Part shown: positions 1 to 8,116 of the stretch, piece after piece | Layout: each line of letters opens with the position of its first letter | How positions within the stretch are numbered: the stretch's first letter is position 1 | Assembly (NCBI GenBank): GCA_023399355.1 | Contig: JAEWQC010000316.1 | Coordinates: 1-20,066 of the forward strand | Direction: 5' to 3' | DNA: 20,066 nucleotides | From: Bacillota bacterium | GTDB taxonomy: Bacteria > Bacillota > Clostridia > Acetivibrionales > DTU013 | The notes under the pieces: generated by a model | The model's input: only the letters and a program-made list of their open reading frames with translations | The model's database searches: none | Told to the model about the DNA's origin: nothing | Position numbers and translations under genes: made by a program

Positions 1-850
1 CAGTTGTACTTGGGGATGATCCAGAATAATGGACTGATTCTGAAGAAGACTCTTGCCGATTGCTGACTTATATGCCGGAAGACGCCTACCGATAAGGTCG
101 TTGTGGTTGATATCCGACAGAACCGACAGGACCAGATCTCCTTCATCTACAAGGAATACCGCCGTAGAATGCGAATGTGTCAATCTTCCTGCTTCACCTG
201 CTATAAGCCTGAGCACGGCATCCAACTCCAGCCGGCTCGTAATGGCCTGTTGGATATTGAACATCGTTTTTATTTCATCCGCTTTTTTTACAGTCTCATT
301 ATATAGTGTCACATTTTCAAACTCGATAGCAGCCTGATTTGCAAAAGCAGCACCAAATTCAATATGATGCTCTTTGTAATAGCCTGCTTTGGAATGATCC
401 AGTGTTAAAATTCCGATAATTTTATCCTTTGCCACCATCGGGAGACTCATCCAGCAGTGCGACCCGTCAAACACGGTGTCCATATATTGTTCCATGGCAT
501 TTCTGAAAGAAGCCGATATTTCATCATCGGCAAATAAGTCAGAAATTACCATCGGCTTCTTTTCCAGTGAAAATTTCATGATCGCAGGCATCAGATCCAT
601 GGGCATCGAGTAGTTCATTTCCTGCTCGACTGTCAAGTGTGACCTGTGGGCAAGGATTCTGGCCTGATTGCCGGTAATGGTAAATATTTTCGCATTCCTG
701 TATTCAATAATATTTCCAAGCTTGTCCAAAATGGCTTCCAGCAATGGTTTCAATTCCATTGTCGAAGAGACAAGGTTCGAAACATCCAGTAAGGTTGTCA
801 GAAGTTTGGCATTGTGCTGCAATTCATCCCTGCGACCTGTTTTTTCCATA
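1..850 (-). CDS. Tandem-GAF signalling protein (5' part; runs off the window)
   Basis: Reading leftward from the ATG at 850, the frame is open to the window edge and gives 283 residues. Residues about 19-182 form one GAF domain (LLDVSNLVSSTMELKPLLEA start; CWMSLPMVAKDKIIGILTLD core near 132-151; FANQAAIEFENVTLY closing helix). A second GAF begins near 197 (FNIQQAITSRLELDAVLRLI) and is cut by the edge. Paired GAF domains usually sense small ligands ahead of a histidine kinase, cyclic-di-GMP, phosphatase or LuxR output module; that output lies outside the window, so the function is open. Start choice: 850 is the first ATG in frame after the promoter at 1000-1028, but its ribosome-binding site is weak. 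The frame stays open upstream to about 1012, so a non-ATG start could add up to about 50 residues. The protein is soluble as far as seen. Confidence 0.8.
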
Positions 851-999
851 TCATCTCTACTTTCAAATTCATCTGCAGTGAAAAAAGATTTGGGATCTTC
901 CGCTTTTTCACTTGTATTCTCTTTATAATCTATTGCAAAAATAAAATACTTCCATATCCCAATTCTTTTTGCAAATCCATATAATCCACTGATTAATAA

Positions 1000-1028
1000 A
1001 TTGTATCCCAAGAATTATCAAATATCAA
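1000..1028 (-). promoter_or_regulatory. Sigma-A promoter for the GAF gene
   Basis: On the minus strand TTGATA (1028-1023) and TACAAT (1005-1000) are separated by exactly 17 bases. Transcription would begin near 993, leaving a leader of about 140 bases before the ATG at 850. It is divergent from the promoter of the M14 peptidase. Confidence 0.6.
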
Positions 1029-1049
1029 GCAGGTCCGGCAGCAATTACT

Positions 1050-1079
1050 TTAACACTTCGAATCACCGGTTAATAGTAT
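1050..1079 (+). promoter_or_regulatory. Probable sigma-A promoter for the M14 peptidase
   Basis: TTAACA (1050-1055) and TAGTAT (1074-1079) are 18 bases apart. The leader then contains a small perfect hairpin, CCGGA-cac-TCCGG at 1107-1119, about 16 bases before the GGAGG ribosome-binding site at 1136-1140. The match is moderate and the spacing slightly long. Confidence 0.4.
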
Positions 1080-1145
1080 ATATAAAAAAGGATTTTTGGC
1101 ATATCCCCGGACACTCCGGACATATGCCTGATGTCGGAGGGCTTT

Positions 1146-2417
1146 ATGCAAACTTTGTCACAGGGTTCGAGAGGGCCGGATGTCAGGCTTCTGCAAAGCA
1201 TTTTGAACAGGATAGGCTATAATGCCGGTACCGTTGATGAGGTCTTCGGCGGGCAGACCTACCGGGCTGTCATAACTTTTCAGAGGAACAACGGACTGGC
1301 AGCCGACGGCGTGGTCGGCTCCGCTACCTGGAATGTGCTTACAAAGCTGATCAGAGGATATGATACCTATACCGTCCGTTCCGGTGATACATTTTACAGC
1401 ATCGCCCGCGCCTATTATACTTCTGTACCCGCCATCATTACTGCAAATCCGGGTATTAGCCCAAACAATATCAATATTGGCCAAAAGCTTATTGTTCCAT
1501 ACGGCATAGACGTCATAGCCCTGGATGTCATGCCTACCTACGAAATTGTCCAGCTTCAGATACAAGGACTTAAAGCAAGATATCCGTTTCTGGAGACAGG
1601 CTCCATCGGCAAAAGTGTAATGGGAAGGGATCTGTTCTATATACGGCTTGGAAGGGGCCCGAATCAAATTTCCTATAATGCTTCGCACCATGCAAACGAA
1701 TCCATAACGACCCCTGTCCTGATGAAATTCATCGAGGATTACTCAAAATCCTATTCAACAGGCAGCAGCCTCCTTGGCTACAACATCAGGGATCTGTACA
1801 ACCGTACCAGCATATACCTCGTACCGCTGGTAAATCCGGATGGCGTCGATCTTGTCGCCTATTGGCCCAATTACAGCGATCCGGCATTTATCAAAGCCGC
1901 AGCGCTCAACAAGACGGGTCTGCCGTTGCCAAGTGTATGGAAGGCAAATATAAGAGGGGTCGATCTGAATTTAAATTATCCGGCAGAGTGGGATAAGGAG
2001 AAACAGGAGGAAATCAAGGCCGGCATTACCGGTCCTGCCCCCAGGGATTTTGGCGGCAATGCCCCATTATCGGAACCGGAATCCAGGGCAATGGTCGATT
2101 TTACAAAGGCACGCAATTTCAAGCTCGTCATAGCATACCACACACAGGGCGGCGTGATTTACTGGCAGTTCGAGAATTATGCCCCGCAGATCTCTCTCAC
2201 AATCGCCAGACAGTTTGCAGCCATCAGCGGATATGCCGTTGAAGCCGGCACGGCGGAAGCTGCCTATGCAGGGTATAAGGACTGGTTCCTGCAGGAATAC
2301 GGGAAGCCGGGCTTCACAATAGAGGTCGGAAAGGGCGTGAACCCGGTTCCGCCGGGGCAGCTGCCCGTCATCTATGGGGAAAACCTGGGAATTCTGCTGC
2401 TTGGAGCGGTGATATAA
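1146..2417 (+). CDS. Peptidoglycan-binding/LysM/M14 zinc peptidase (gamma-D-glutamyl-diamino acid endopeptidase type)
   Basis: A 423-residue protein expected to bind and cleave peptide stems of peptidoglycan. From the chosen start, residues about 4-68 are a PG_binding_1 domain (GSRGPDVRLLQSILNRIGY; FGGQTYRAVITFQ; DGVVGSATW). Residues about 75-119 are one LysM (YTVRSGDTFYSIA ... NINIGQKLIVP). The rest is an M14 carboxypeptidase fold. The zinc ligands appear as H182 and E185 in SHHANE, with H332 in YHTQGG; the catalytic glutamate is E393 in FTIEVGKG. This architecture resembles Bacillus endopeptidase I of spore or sporulating cells. The ATG at 1146 has GGAGG five bases upstream; an in-frame ATG at 1131 lies upstream of that site and is less likely. 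There is no signal peptide, which suggests action in the mother cell/forespore, at lysis, or by a non-classical route. Confidence 0.9.
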   Translation: MQTLSQGSRGPDVRLLQSILNRIGYNAGTVDEVFGGQTYRAVITFQRNNGLAADGVVGSATWNVLTKLIRGYDTYTVRSGDTFYSIARAYYTSVPAIITANPGISPNNINIGQKLIVPYGIDVIALDVMPTYEIVQLQIQGLKARYPFLETGSIGKSVMGRDLFYIRLGRGPNQISYNASHHANESITTPVLMKFIEDYSKSYSTGSSLLGYNIRDLYNRTSIYLVPLVNPDGVDLVAYWPNYSDPAFIKAAALNKTGLPLPSVWKANIRGVDLNLNYPAEWDKEKQEEIKAGITGPAPRDFGGNAPLSEPESRAMVDFTKARNFKLVIAYHTQGGVIYWQFENYAPQISLTIARQFAAISGYAVEAGTAEAAYAGYKDWFLQEYGKPGFTIEVGKGVNPVPPGQLPVIYGENLGILLLGAVI

Positions 2418-2450
2418 TTTTACCTATCCTACCGGTAATAATTTCTTTGC

Positions 2451-2472
2451 AGCAAATACCATTTGCTATTTT
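2451..2472 (+). terminator. Weak hairpin after the M14 gene
   Basis: A perfect 7-bp inverted repeat, AGCAAAT-acc-ATTTGCT (2451-2467), is followed by ATTTT. It lies between convergent genes (ends at 2417 and 2535) and could end transcription of the peptidase. The stem is AT-rich and the T-run short, so this is a weak call. Confidence 0.35.
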
Positions 2473-2534
2473 CAGGTGTTATTGCCCATGACGGTATATC
2501 ACCCGGCGTTTGTTCCAGTTAGTCCATCTTCCTG

Positions 2535-3446
2535 TCACAGATGCTTCTCCAGCCATGCGGCAATATCCTGGTAAACCTCCTGCCGGTTCGTCTCATTGAT
2601 CATCTCATGTCTTCCCCCGGGATAAAGCTTGAGCTGAAGGTCGGCAATCCCTTCCTTCCTGTACATTTCATAAAGTCTGGCAGTCCCTTTTCCATATTGT
2701 CCGACCGGGTCATTTTCACCGGACATCAGGTAGACGGGCAGATTTTTCGGGATTGACCCAATATTTCTGTTCAATTTGTTCAAGCCCTTGAAAAAACAGT
2801 AGTAAAAATTAGTACTCATTATATTTCCACAGAATTTATCATCTTCATATTTTTTTACCTGCCCGTTATCACGGCTGATCCATGCAAATTTGCTTACCGG
2901 GTTGCCGATCATTTTGTTGTAGCTGCCAAAGCTCAACTTGTCAAGCAAAGCGTTAGGCCGGCTTTTACCCAGCAGCATGGATATCGAGGCAAGACAACCG
3001 CCAAATTTGATCGCAGGTCCGTCCATCATGCAAGACCCGGATAGTATTACTCCTGCAATTTCTTTTCCGTAATGCTTGATATATTCCTGGGCGATGAAGG
3101 AGCCAAAGCTGTGACCCAGCACAAACAGCGGGACCCCGGGGTTTCTGGTTCCAATAAGCTTTGAAAGCAGGTATTGGTCCTGCATGATTCCCTTAAATCC
3201 GTCTTTATCGATATCGCAGGAATTGTGATTTGATTCTCCCGTTTTACCATGTCCCCTCAAATCACAGGTATATACAGAAAATCCTATTGAATTCATGTAG
3301 CAAGCAAAATCGGCATATCTTTCAGCATGCTCCGCCATCCCATGATAAATTTGCAAGATACCTCGCGGATTTTGTGGTGCATTCCAGTACCAGGTGAAAA
3401 TATCCTGCCCGTTTGCACCGGTAAAATGAAAGCTTTTACTGTTCAC
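2535..3446 (-). CDS. Alpha/beta hydrolase, monoacylglycerol lipase/lysophospholipase-like
   Basis: A 303-residue alpha/beta hydrolase of the serine aminopeptidase/monoglyceride lipase type. The oxyanion region is IYHGMAEHAERY (33-44), followed by CDLRGHGKTG (61-70). The nucleophile elbow is GHSFG with S113; the likely triad is completed by D246 (SGENDPVG) and H280 (PGGRHEM). There is no signal peptide or membrane segment, so it should be cytoplasmic. Translation starts at GTG (3446), eight bases after a run of seven G residues. It follows the glycerol kinase gene by 51 bases on the same strand and is probably the last gene of the glp operon. That context suggests release of glycerol from monoacylglycerols or lysolipids, but the substrate is inferred. 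Alternatives are a general esterase or thioesterase. Confidence 0.85.
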   Translation of the reverse strand: MNSKSFHFTGANGQDIFTWYWNAPQNPRGILQIYHGMAEHAERYADFACYMNSIGFSVYTCDLRGHGKTGESNHNSCDIDKDGFKGIMQDQYLLSKLIGTRNPGVPLFVLGHSFGSFIAQEYIKHYGKEIAGVILSGSCMMDGPAIKFGGCLASISMLLGKSRPNALLDKLSFGSYNKMIGNPVSKFAWISRDNGQVKKYEDDKFCGNIMSTNFYYCFFKGLNKLNRNIGSIPKNLPVYLMSGENDPVGQYGKGTARLYEMYRKEGIADLQLKLYPGGRHEMINETNRQEVYQDIAAWLEKHL

Positions 3447-3497
3447 TATGAATACCCCCCCTACTTTAACAGAATTTACAGATGAAATATTACTTGT

Positions 3498-4997
3498 CTA
3501 CCTTACATCCCATTTCAGAGACCTGTCTACAGCCCGCTTCCAGTTTCCATATAAATCATTTCTGGTATTTTCCTGCATGAGAGGTTCATACTCCCTTCCC
3601 AGCTTCCAGTTCTGTGCGATTTCCTCCCTGCTGCTCCAGATACCCATACCCAGTCCCGCCAGATAAATCGCTCCCAGAGCTGTCGTCTCGGTAATTTCCG
3701 GACGTCTTGCACATACTCTCATAATATCCGCCTGGAACTGCATGAGAAAATTGCTGACACTGGCTCCGCCATCCACCTTCAGCTCCCTGATAGTGATTCC
3801 TGAATCAGCCTGCATCGCTTCAAACACATCCCTGCTTTGAAATGCGATTGCCTCCAGAACGGCACGTATCACATGCTCTCTCCGCGTGCCGCGCGTCAGG
3901 CCGACAATGGTTCCTCTGGCATACATGTCCCAATATGGTGCGCCCAGGCCTGTAAAAGCCGGTACGATGTATACTCCTCCGGTATCCGGAACAGCCTCCG
4001 CCTCAAAGTCGGCCTCAGGCGCACTGCCGATCAGCCGCATCTCATCCCTGAGCCATTGTATTGCGGAGCCCGCATTGAAAACGCTGCCCTCCAGCGCGTA
4101 TTCCACCTTCCCATTAATGACCCATGCAATGGTGCTTAACAGGCGGTTCTGCGACTTAACCGGCTTATTGCCCGTATTCATCAGAATAAAGCAGCCGGTT
4201 CCGTATGTATTCTTTGCCGAGCCTTTCTCAAAACAGGCCTGTCCGAACAATGCAGACTGCTGGTCTCCTGCGACTCCGCTGATCGGGATTTCCGCGCCAA
4301 GTACCTCTTCAGCCGTATTTGCAATAAAACCGGAGGTCTGGACCAGGGATGGCAGCATGCAGGCAGGTATGTCAAGCGCTTTGAGCAAATCGTCATCCCA
4401 TTTGAGCGTATGTATATTAAAAAGCATTGTTCTGGAAGCATTCGAATAATCCGTCACATGACTTTTCCCTCCGGTAAGCTTCCAGACCAGCCAGGTATCT
4501 ACGGTGCCTGCCAGCAGTTCTCCTGCTTCGGCCTTCTGTCTGGCACCCTCCACATGATCCAGGATCCATTTGATTTTCGTACCGGAAAAATAGGCATCGA
4601 TGACGAGGCCTGTCTTCTCCTGTATTATTTCATCATTACTATTGACCTTCAGATTGTTACAGATATCCGCCGTCCGCCTGCATTGCCATACGATTGCATT
4701 ATAAATGGGCCGGCCTGTTTTCTTATCCCATACGATAACTGTCTCCCTTTGATTGGTTATACCGATACAGGATACCTTCTCCAGCGGCAGCTTGATCGAA
4801 GCGGCAGCATCCTTCAGAACCTCCAGCTGCGTACCCCATATTTCAAGCGGATCATGTTCCACCCAGCCGGGCTTCGGATAATGCTGTGTAAGCTGCATGC
4901 TCCTGACAGAGGCGATCCTGCCCTGCAGCCTGTCGTATACTAAAGCCCGTGAACTTGTAGTCCCCTGATCCAGCGCTATGATATACCTTCCATCCAT
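3498..4997 (-). CDS. glpK: Glycerol kinase
   Basis: A 499-residue, full-length FGGY-family kinase that converts glycerol and ATP to sn-glycerol 3-phosphate. Diagnostic stretches are the N-terminal DQGTTSSRA (10-18), the TNQRETVIVWD region (81-91), FGGY signature 1 (DYSNASRTMLFNIHTLKWD, 183-201), the catalytic aspartate D245 in GVAGDQQ, and FGGY signature 2 near GTRREHVIRAVLEAIAFQSRD. In many Firmicutes a loop near residue 232 carries a histidine phosphorylated by HPr (YHFFG type). Here the equivalent stretch is AEEVLG, with glutamate at 230/231 and no histidine. The ribosome-binding site AAGGAGG lies eight bases before the ATG. The gene sits 42 bases after the DUF1667 gene and is co-oriented with the G3P dehydrogenase. 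No glpF permease or glpP regulator is in the window. Confidence 0.97.
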   Translation of the reverse strand: MDGRYIIALDQGTTSSRALVYDRLQGRIASVRSMQLTQHYPKPGWVEHDPLEIWGTQLEVLKDAAASIKLPLEKVSCIGITNQRETVIVWDKKTGRPIYNAIVWQCRRTADICNNLKVNSNDEIIQEKTGLVIDAYFSGTKIKWILDHVEGARQKAEAGELLAGTVDTWLVWKLTGGKSHVTDYSNASRTMLFNIHTLKWDDDLLKALDIPACMLPSLVQTSGFIANTAEEVLGAEIPISGVAGDQQSALFGQACFEKGSAKNTYGTGCFILMNTGNKPVKSQNRLLSTIAWVINGKVEYALEGSVFNAGSAIQWLRDEMRLIGSAPEADFEAEAVPDTGGVYIVPAFTGLGAPYWDMYARGTIVGLTRGTRREHVIRAVLEAIAFQSRDVFEAMQADSGITIRELKVDGGASVSNFLMQFQADIMRVCARRPEITETTALGAIYLAGLGMGIWSSREEIAQNWKLGREYEPLMQENTRNDLYGNWKRAVDRSLKWDVR

Positions 4998-5039
4998 ACA
5001 GAATCCTCCTTTGTTGCATGCACGGGCAGTTGACCTTGG

Positions 5040-5417
5040 TCAATGACCGGCACCGGTGCAATTTGATGTGGATATGATATCAATTCCGGTGCCAAGAATG
5101 TTTTTTATGATAATGTCTCCAACTTTCAGTGGTGCCTTTGCCGCACTGGCATTCACCACTGCCATGCAGTCGAACAGCATTGCTTTGGGCAGCGGTCTGC
5201 TGGATTTGACCGGTGCCAGCGATTGTGTGCCTCCCGCCAGTCTTACCGTCGTAGTCAGCATCCTGACCGGGTTCAGCCATTCGTCCACGGCATAGGACGC
5301 TCCTCTTTTGCATTGATTACCGGTAACAGCCGATGCCTTGACTTCAGAATCCGATGCTGCTGAAATCTTCAATTCGCAGCCTTTTGGACATACAATGCAG
5401 ATAAATTCCTTCTCCAC
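5040..5417 (-). CDS. DUF1667 small Cys-rich protein of the glp operon
   Basis: A 125-residue protein with an N-terminal CIVCPKGC motif (C7, C10, C14) and a fourth cysteine in NQCKRG (C36). Four cysteines in this spacing suggest a metal or Fe-S site. The family typically sits beside glpO-like G3P dehydrogenases and FAD oxidoreductases in Clostridia and Thermotoga, and is thought to act with them; its biochemical role is not firmly established. The start is GTG at 5417, nine bases after GGAGG; a nearby ATG is out of frame. It lies 60 bases after the oxidoreductase gene and 42 before glpK. By inference it may be an electron-transfer subunit of the G3P dehydrogenase complex. Confidence 0.85.
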   Translation of the reverse strand: MEKEFICIVCPKGCELKISAASDSEVKASAVTGNQCKRGASYAVDEWLNPVRMLTTTVRLAGGTQSLAPVKSSRPLPKAMLFDCMAVVNASAAKAPLKVGDIIIKNILGTGIDIISTSNCTGAGH

Positions 5418-5477
5418 TTCATTTTACCTCCAAACCATCGATAATGCAAAATTGACATTTATCTATAAAATAAACGT

Positions 5478-6452
5478 TCAGGATCCACTGACAAATCCAG
5501 CTGCCGATATTCCCGCCACTTCAGCCTGAAGCGTCACATGATCCACCAGGTCATGAACATGAACGACATTTCCGCATGCAAACACACCCGGCATCGAGGT
5601 CTGCATTTTTTTATCAACAACAGGCCCTGCCGTGAGTAAATCGATATCGATGCCAGCTTCCCTGGTTATTTCATTTTCAGGGATCAATCCGACAGAAAGC
5701 AGCAGCGTATCGCATTCAACGAACTCCTCCGTACCGGGGATCGGCTGCCTGGATTCATCAACGGCAGCAACCGTCACTCCCTCTATTCTTTTTCTTCCAT
5801 GTATCTCAACAATGGTGTGGCTTAGCCTGAGCGGAATACCGAAATCAAGCAGGCACTGTACAACATTTCTTGTTAAGCCGCCTGGCCTGGGCATGATTTC
5901 ACAAACCATCCTTACCGCTGCGCCCTCAAGCGTAAGCCTTCTGGCCATAATCAGCCCGATATCGCCCGAACCGAGTATAACTGCATTTTTCCCCGGCAGA
6001 TATCCGTTGATATTGACAAATCTCTGTGCTGTTCCTGCCGTATAAATGCCTGCGGGCCTTGTACCGGGAATATTCAGCGAACCTCTGGTCCTCTCCCTGC
6101 AGCCCATCGCCAGAATGACAGCACCGGCCCTGATCCGCATGAAGCCCTCACTGGTACTTATTGCTTCAACCACTCTCCCGGAATTGATCGACAGGACTGT
6201 TGCACCCGTGATAAACACAATATTCATTTTGTGAACCAACTCAATATATCTGCATGCATATTCGGGACCTGTCAGTTCCTCTTTAAAAACCTGCAGTCCA
6301 AAACCAGTATGGATGCACTGCTGTAATATTCCGCCAAGGCAGTCCTCGCGTTCCAGTATCAATATGTCTTCAACGCCCTGTTTCCGCGCTTCCACAGCAG
6401 CAGCCATCCCTGCGGGACCTCCTCCGATCACCAAAAGCTGAACTTTTCTCAT
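5478..6452 (-). CDS. NAD(P)/FAD-dependent oxidoreductase of the glp operon
   Basis: A 324-residue flavoprotein with two nucleotide-binding folds. The FAD motif is GGGPAG (10-15), the ILERE acidic end is at about 32-36, and the pyridine-nucleotide motif is GSGDIG (161-166). A closing FAD segment, GVFACGNVVHVHDLVD, lies near the C-terminus. The GGILQQCIH stretch, with cysteines at 38 and 46, is typical of the partner of GlpO-like dehydrogenases, where it probably moves electrons from G3P oxidation to NAD+ or another carrier. It lacks the roughly 90-residue C-terminal extension I recall for longer relatives; no continuation in another frame is visible in the 60 bases before the next gene. The ATG at 6452 is preferred because GGGGAG lies nine bases upstream; the ATG at 6461 abuts that site directly. 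It follows the dehydrogenase gene by 18 bases. Confidence 0.87.
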   Translation of the reverse strand: MRKVQLLVIGGGPAGMAAAVEARKQGVEDILILEREDCLGGILQQCIHTGFGLQVFKEELTGPEYACRYIELVHKMNIVFITGATVLSINSGRVVEAISTSEGFMRIRAGAVILAMGCRERTRGSLNIPGTRPAGIYTAGTAQRFVNINGYLPGKNAVILGSGDIGLIMARRLTLEGAAVRMVCEIMPRPGGLTRNVVQCLLDFGIPLRLSHTIVEIHGRKRIEGVTVAAVDESRQPIPGTEEFVECDTLLLSVGLIPENEITREAGIDIDLLTAGPVVDKKMQTSMPGVFACGNVVHVHDLVDHVTLQAEVAGISAAGFVSGS

Positions 6453-6470
6453 TTCACTCATCTCCCCGGA

Positions 6471-7976
6471 CTATTTGATCCTGCCTGACAGCATCCATGA
6501 ACCTTCTCCTTTTTTTGTCACCTTGTCATAAGGTATGCCGAGTTCCCTTGACAGCAGTTCCACCAGCCTCGGCGTGCAGAAGCCGCCCTGACACCGTCCC
6601 ATTCCGGCACGTGTCCTCCTTTTAACGGAATCAAGGTCAAGCGCACCGGCAGGTCTTCTTATGCAATCTAAGACTTCCCCCTCCGTCACCTTTTCACAGC
6701 GGCAGACCAGTCTGCCATAAGCCGGATTCTTTTTCAACAGCTTGTCAAGTTCCTCTCCTTCAAGTTCCCTGAACCGGATCACTTTTTCCCTGTTTTTAAT
6801 AAAATCTTTTCTGGGAATCCGTTCAAGCCCCTGCCTGCCAAGAAGTTCGCTTACATATTCTCCTATTGCGGGTGCGCAGGACAAACCCGGCGACTCGATA
6901 CCGGCAACATGAATAAAATTGGGATTCACCTTTGACACCTGTATGAAAAAATCCCCCTGGGAGCGAATCTCTCCGGCATCACTCAGATAGGTTTTCTTCC
7001 CGGCTGATACATCAATCTCCCCACCTGCGGCAAGCCTTGCCCGAAGGCCGGCAAAAGAGGTGACCACACGTCTGATATCAAGTCCCGGCACTGCCCTGAG
7101 CCCGCCTTGCAGCACATGTCCGATACCTGCAGCAGTCGTCGAAAGATCCTCCGGGTCGTCAATATCCTTCGCATCAGGCCCGACCATCATGTTGCCATCG
7201 ACAGTAGGCGTCACAAGTATGCCTTTCCCCATCGCTGTCGGGCATTGGAAAACAACCCTGTTCACCAGATTGCCGACTGCCTTGTCCATCAAAAGGTACT
7301 CCCCTTTTCTCGGTTTAATGACAAAGCTTTTATCTCCAGCCATTGCAGCAACCTTATCGGAATAAACCCCGGCAGCATTCACAAAATACCGGCAGGAGAA
7401 CAATTCATCCCCGACAGCTACTTCGATATGATCCTCTTTGATGCCAACGGCAGTCACCTCACAGCTTCGCCGGAGTTCAACGCCGTTGACAACCGCATTT
7501 TCCACCGCTGCGGCCGTTAATTCATAAGGGCAGATAATACCTGCCGACGGTGCAAATAATGCATGGGTGACCTCGTCTGAAATCTGCGGTTCCAACACTT
7601 TTATCCTTTCACGCTCCAAAAGTTCCAATCCGTGAACTCCATTGACAATACCCTTTTGCATAAGCCCATCAAGTACCTCCCTGTCCGTCTTTCCAAAACC
7701 GACAACAAGAGAACCTGTCCGTTTATATGGCACATCCAGTTCCTGCGCAACTGCCTCCATCATACCGGCTCCTCGTACATTAAGGAGGGCTTTCAGGCTG
7801 CCTGGCCTGCAGTCGTACCCGGAATGGACTATCCCGCTGTTCGCCTTGCTGGAGCCCGATGCAACATCATTCCCTTTTTCAAGAATACAAATCTTCAGTT
7901 CATACCGTGAAAGTTCTCTTGCAATAAAAGCGCCAATCACTCCGGCTCCTGCAATAATCACATCATACAACTTCAT
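6471..7976 (-). CDS. FAD-dependent glycerol-3-phosphate dehydrogenase with BFD-like [2Fe-2S] domain
   Basis: A 501-residue GlpA/GlpO-type flavoprotein oxidising sn-glycerol 3-phosphate to dihydroxyacetone phosphate. The N-terminal FAD fold is DVIIAGAGVIGAF (5-17), followed by GSSKANSGIVHSGY (41-54), a hallmark of the DAO family. The C-terminal segment has C425, C427, C462 and C467 (CRC ... CQGGFC), the BFD-like iron-sulfur pattern found in anaerobic G3P dehydrogenases. The ATG at 7976 follows GGGGGAGG closely; the frame runs upstream to 8042, but those extra 22 residues would precede the ribosome-binding site and overlap the leader terminator. It is first in the operon with the oxidoreductase, DUF1667, glpK and lipase genes. 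The glycerol kinase neighbour supports G3P over other 2-hydroxyacid substrates. No aerobic respiratory partner is seen, as expected in an anaerobe. Confidence 0.9.
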   Translation of the reverse strand: MKLYDVIIAGAGVIGAFIARELSRYELKICILEKGNDVASGSSKANSGIVHSGYDCRPGSLKALLNVRGAGMMEAVAQELDVPYKRTGSLVVGFGKTDREVLDGLMQKGIVNGVHGLELLERERIKVLEPQISDEVTHALFAPSAGIICPYELTAAAVENAVVNGVELRRSCEVTAVGIKEDHIEVAVGDELFSCRYFVNAAGVYSDKVAAMAGDKSFVIKPRKGEYLLMDKAVGNLVNRVVFQCPTAMGKGILVTPTVDGNMMVGPDAKDIDDPEDLSTTAAGIGHVLQGGLRAVPGLDIRRVVTSFAGLRARLAAGGEIDVSAGKKTYLSDAGEIRSQGDFFIQVSKVNPNFIHVAGIESPGLSCAPAIGEYVSELLGRQGLERIPRKDFIKNREKVIRFRELEGEELDKLLKKNPAYGRLVCRCEKVTEGEVLDCIRRPAGALDLDSVKRRTRAGMGRCQGGFCTPRLVELLSRELGIPYDKVTKKGEGSWMLSGRIK

Positions 7977-8030
7977 ACGCCTCCCCCTGCTGCAAAACAA
8001 ATACCGCGGATAGAAGTTACCCAAAGGCAT

Positions 8031-8079
8031 AAAAAGAGCCACACAAAATCAAAGCAGAAGCTTCAATTTTGATGTGACT
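8031..8079 (-). terminator. Strong intrinsic terminator, possibly a glp leader attenuator
   Basis: On the minus strand AGTCACA (8079-8073) pairs with TGTGGCT (8043-8037) with one G-U. After a one-base bulge, CAAAAT pairs with ATTTTG (8049-8044), and AAGC pairs with GCTT near the loop. CTTTTTAT follows at once (8036-8029). It could simply end the bat operon (batD stops at 8128). Its 5' arm can also pair with an upstream segment at 8091-8103, giving an alternative hairpin. See the antiterminator and promoter entries. Confidence 0.8.
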
Positions 8080-8103
8080 CCATATCTCCGCACATTCAAA
8101 ATT
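8065..8103 (-). promoter_or_regulatory. Candidate antiterminator hairpin of the glp leader
   Basis: On the minus strand AATTTTGAATGTG (8103-8091) is complementary, with one bulged base, to CACATCAAAATT (8076-8065). The latter is the 5' arm of the terminator at 8031-8079. The two hairpins cannot form together. This is the classic arrangement for attenuation, and G3P-responsive antitermination by GlpP is known for Bacillus glp leaders. The pairing is seen directly; the regulatory role is inferred. Confidence 0.45.
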
Positions 8104-8116
8104 ACCTTATATAAAT

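Noticed and set aside
5418..5477. Frameshifted C-terminal domain of the FAD oxidoreductase
   Set aside because: Only 60 bases separate it from the DUF1667 gene, too little to hold the missing extension, and no continuing frame was seen.
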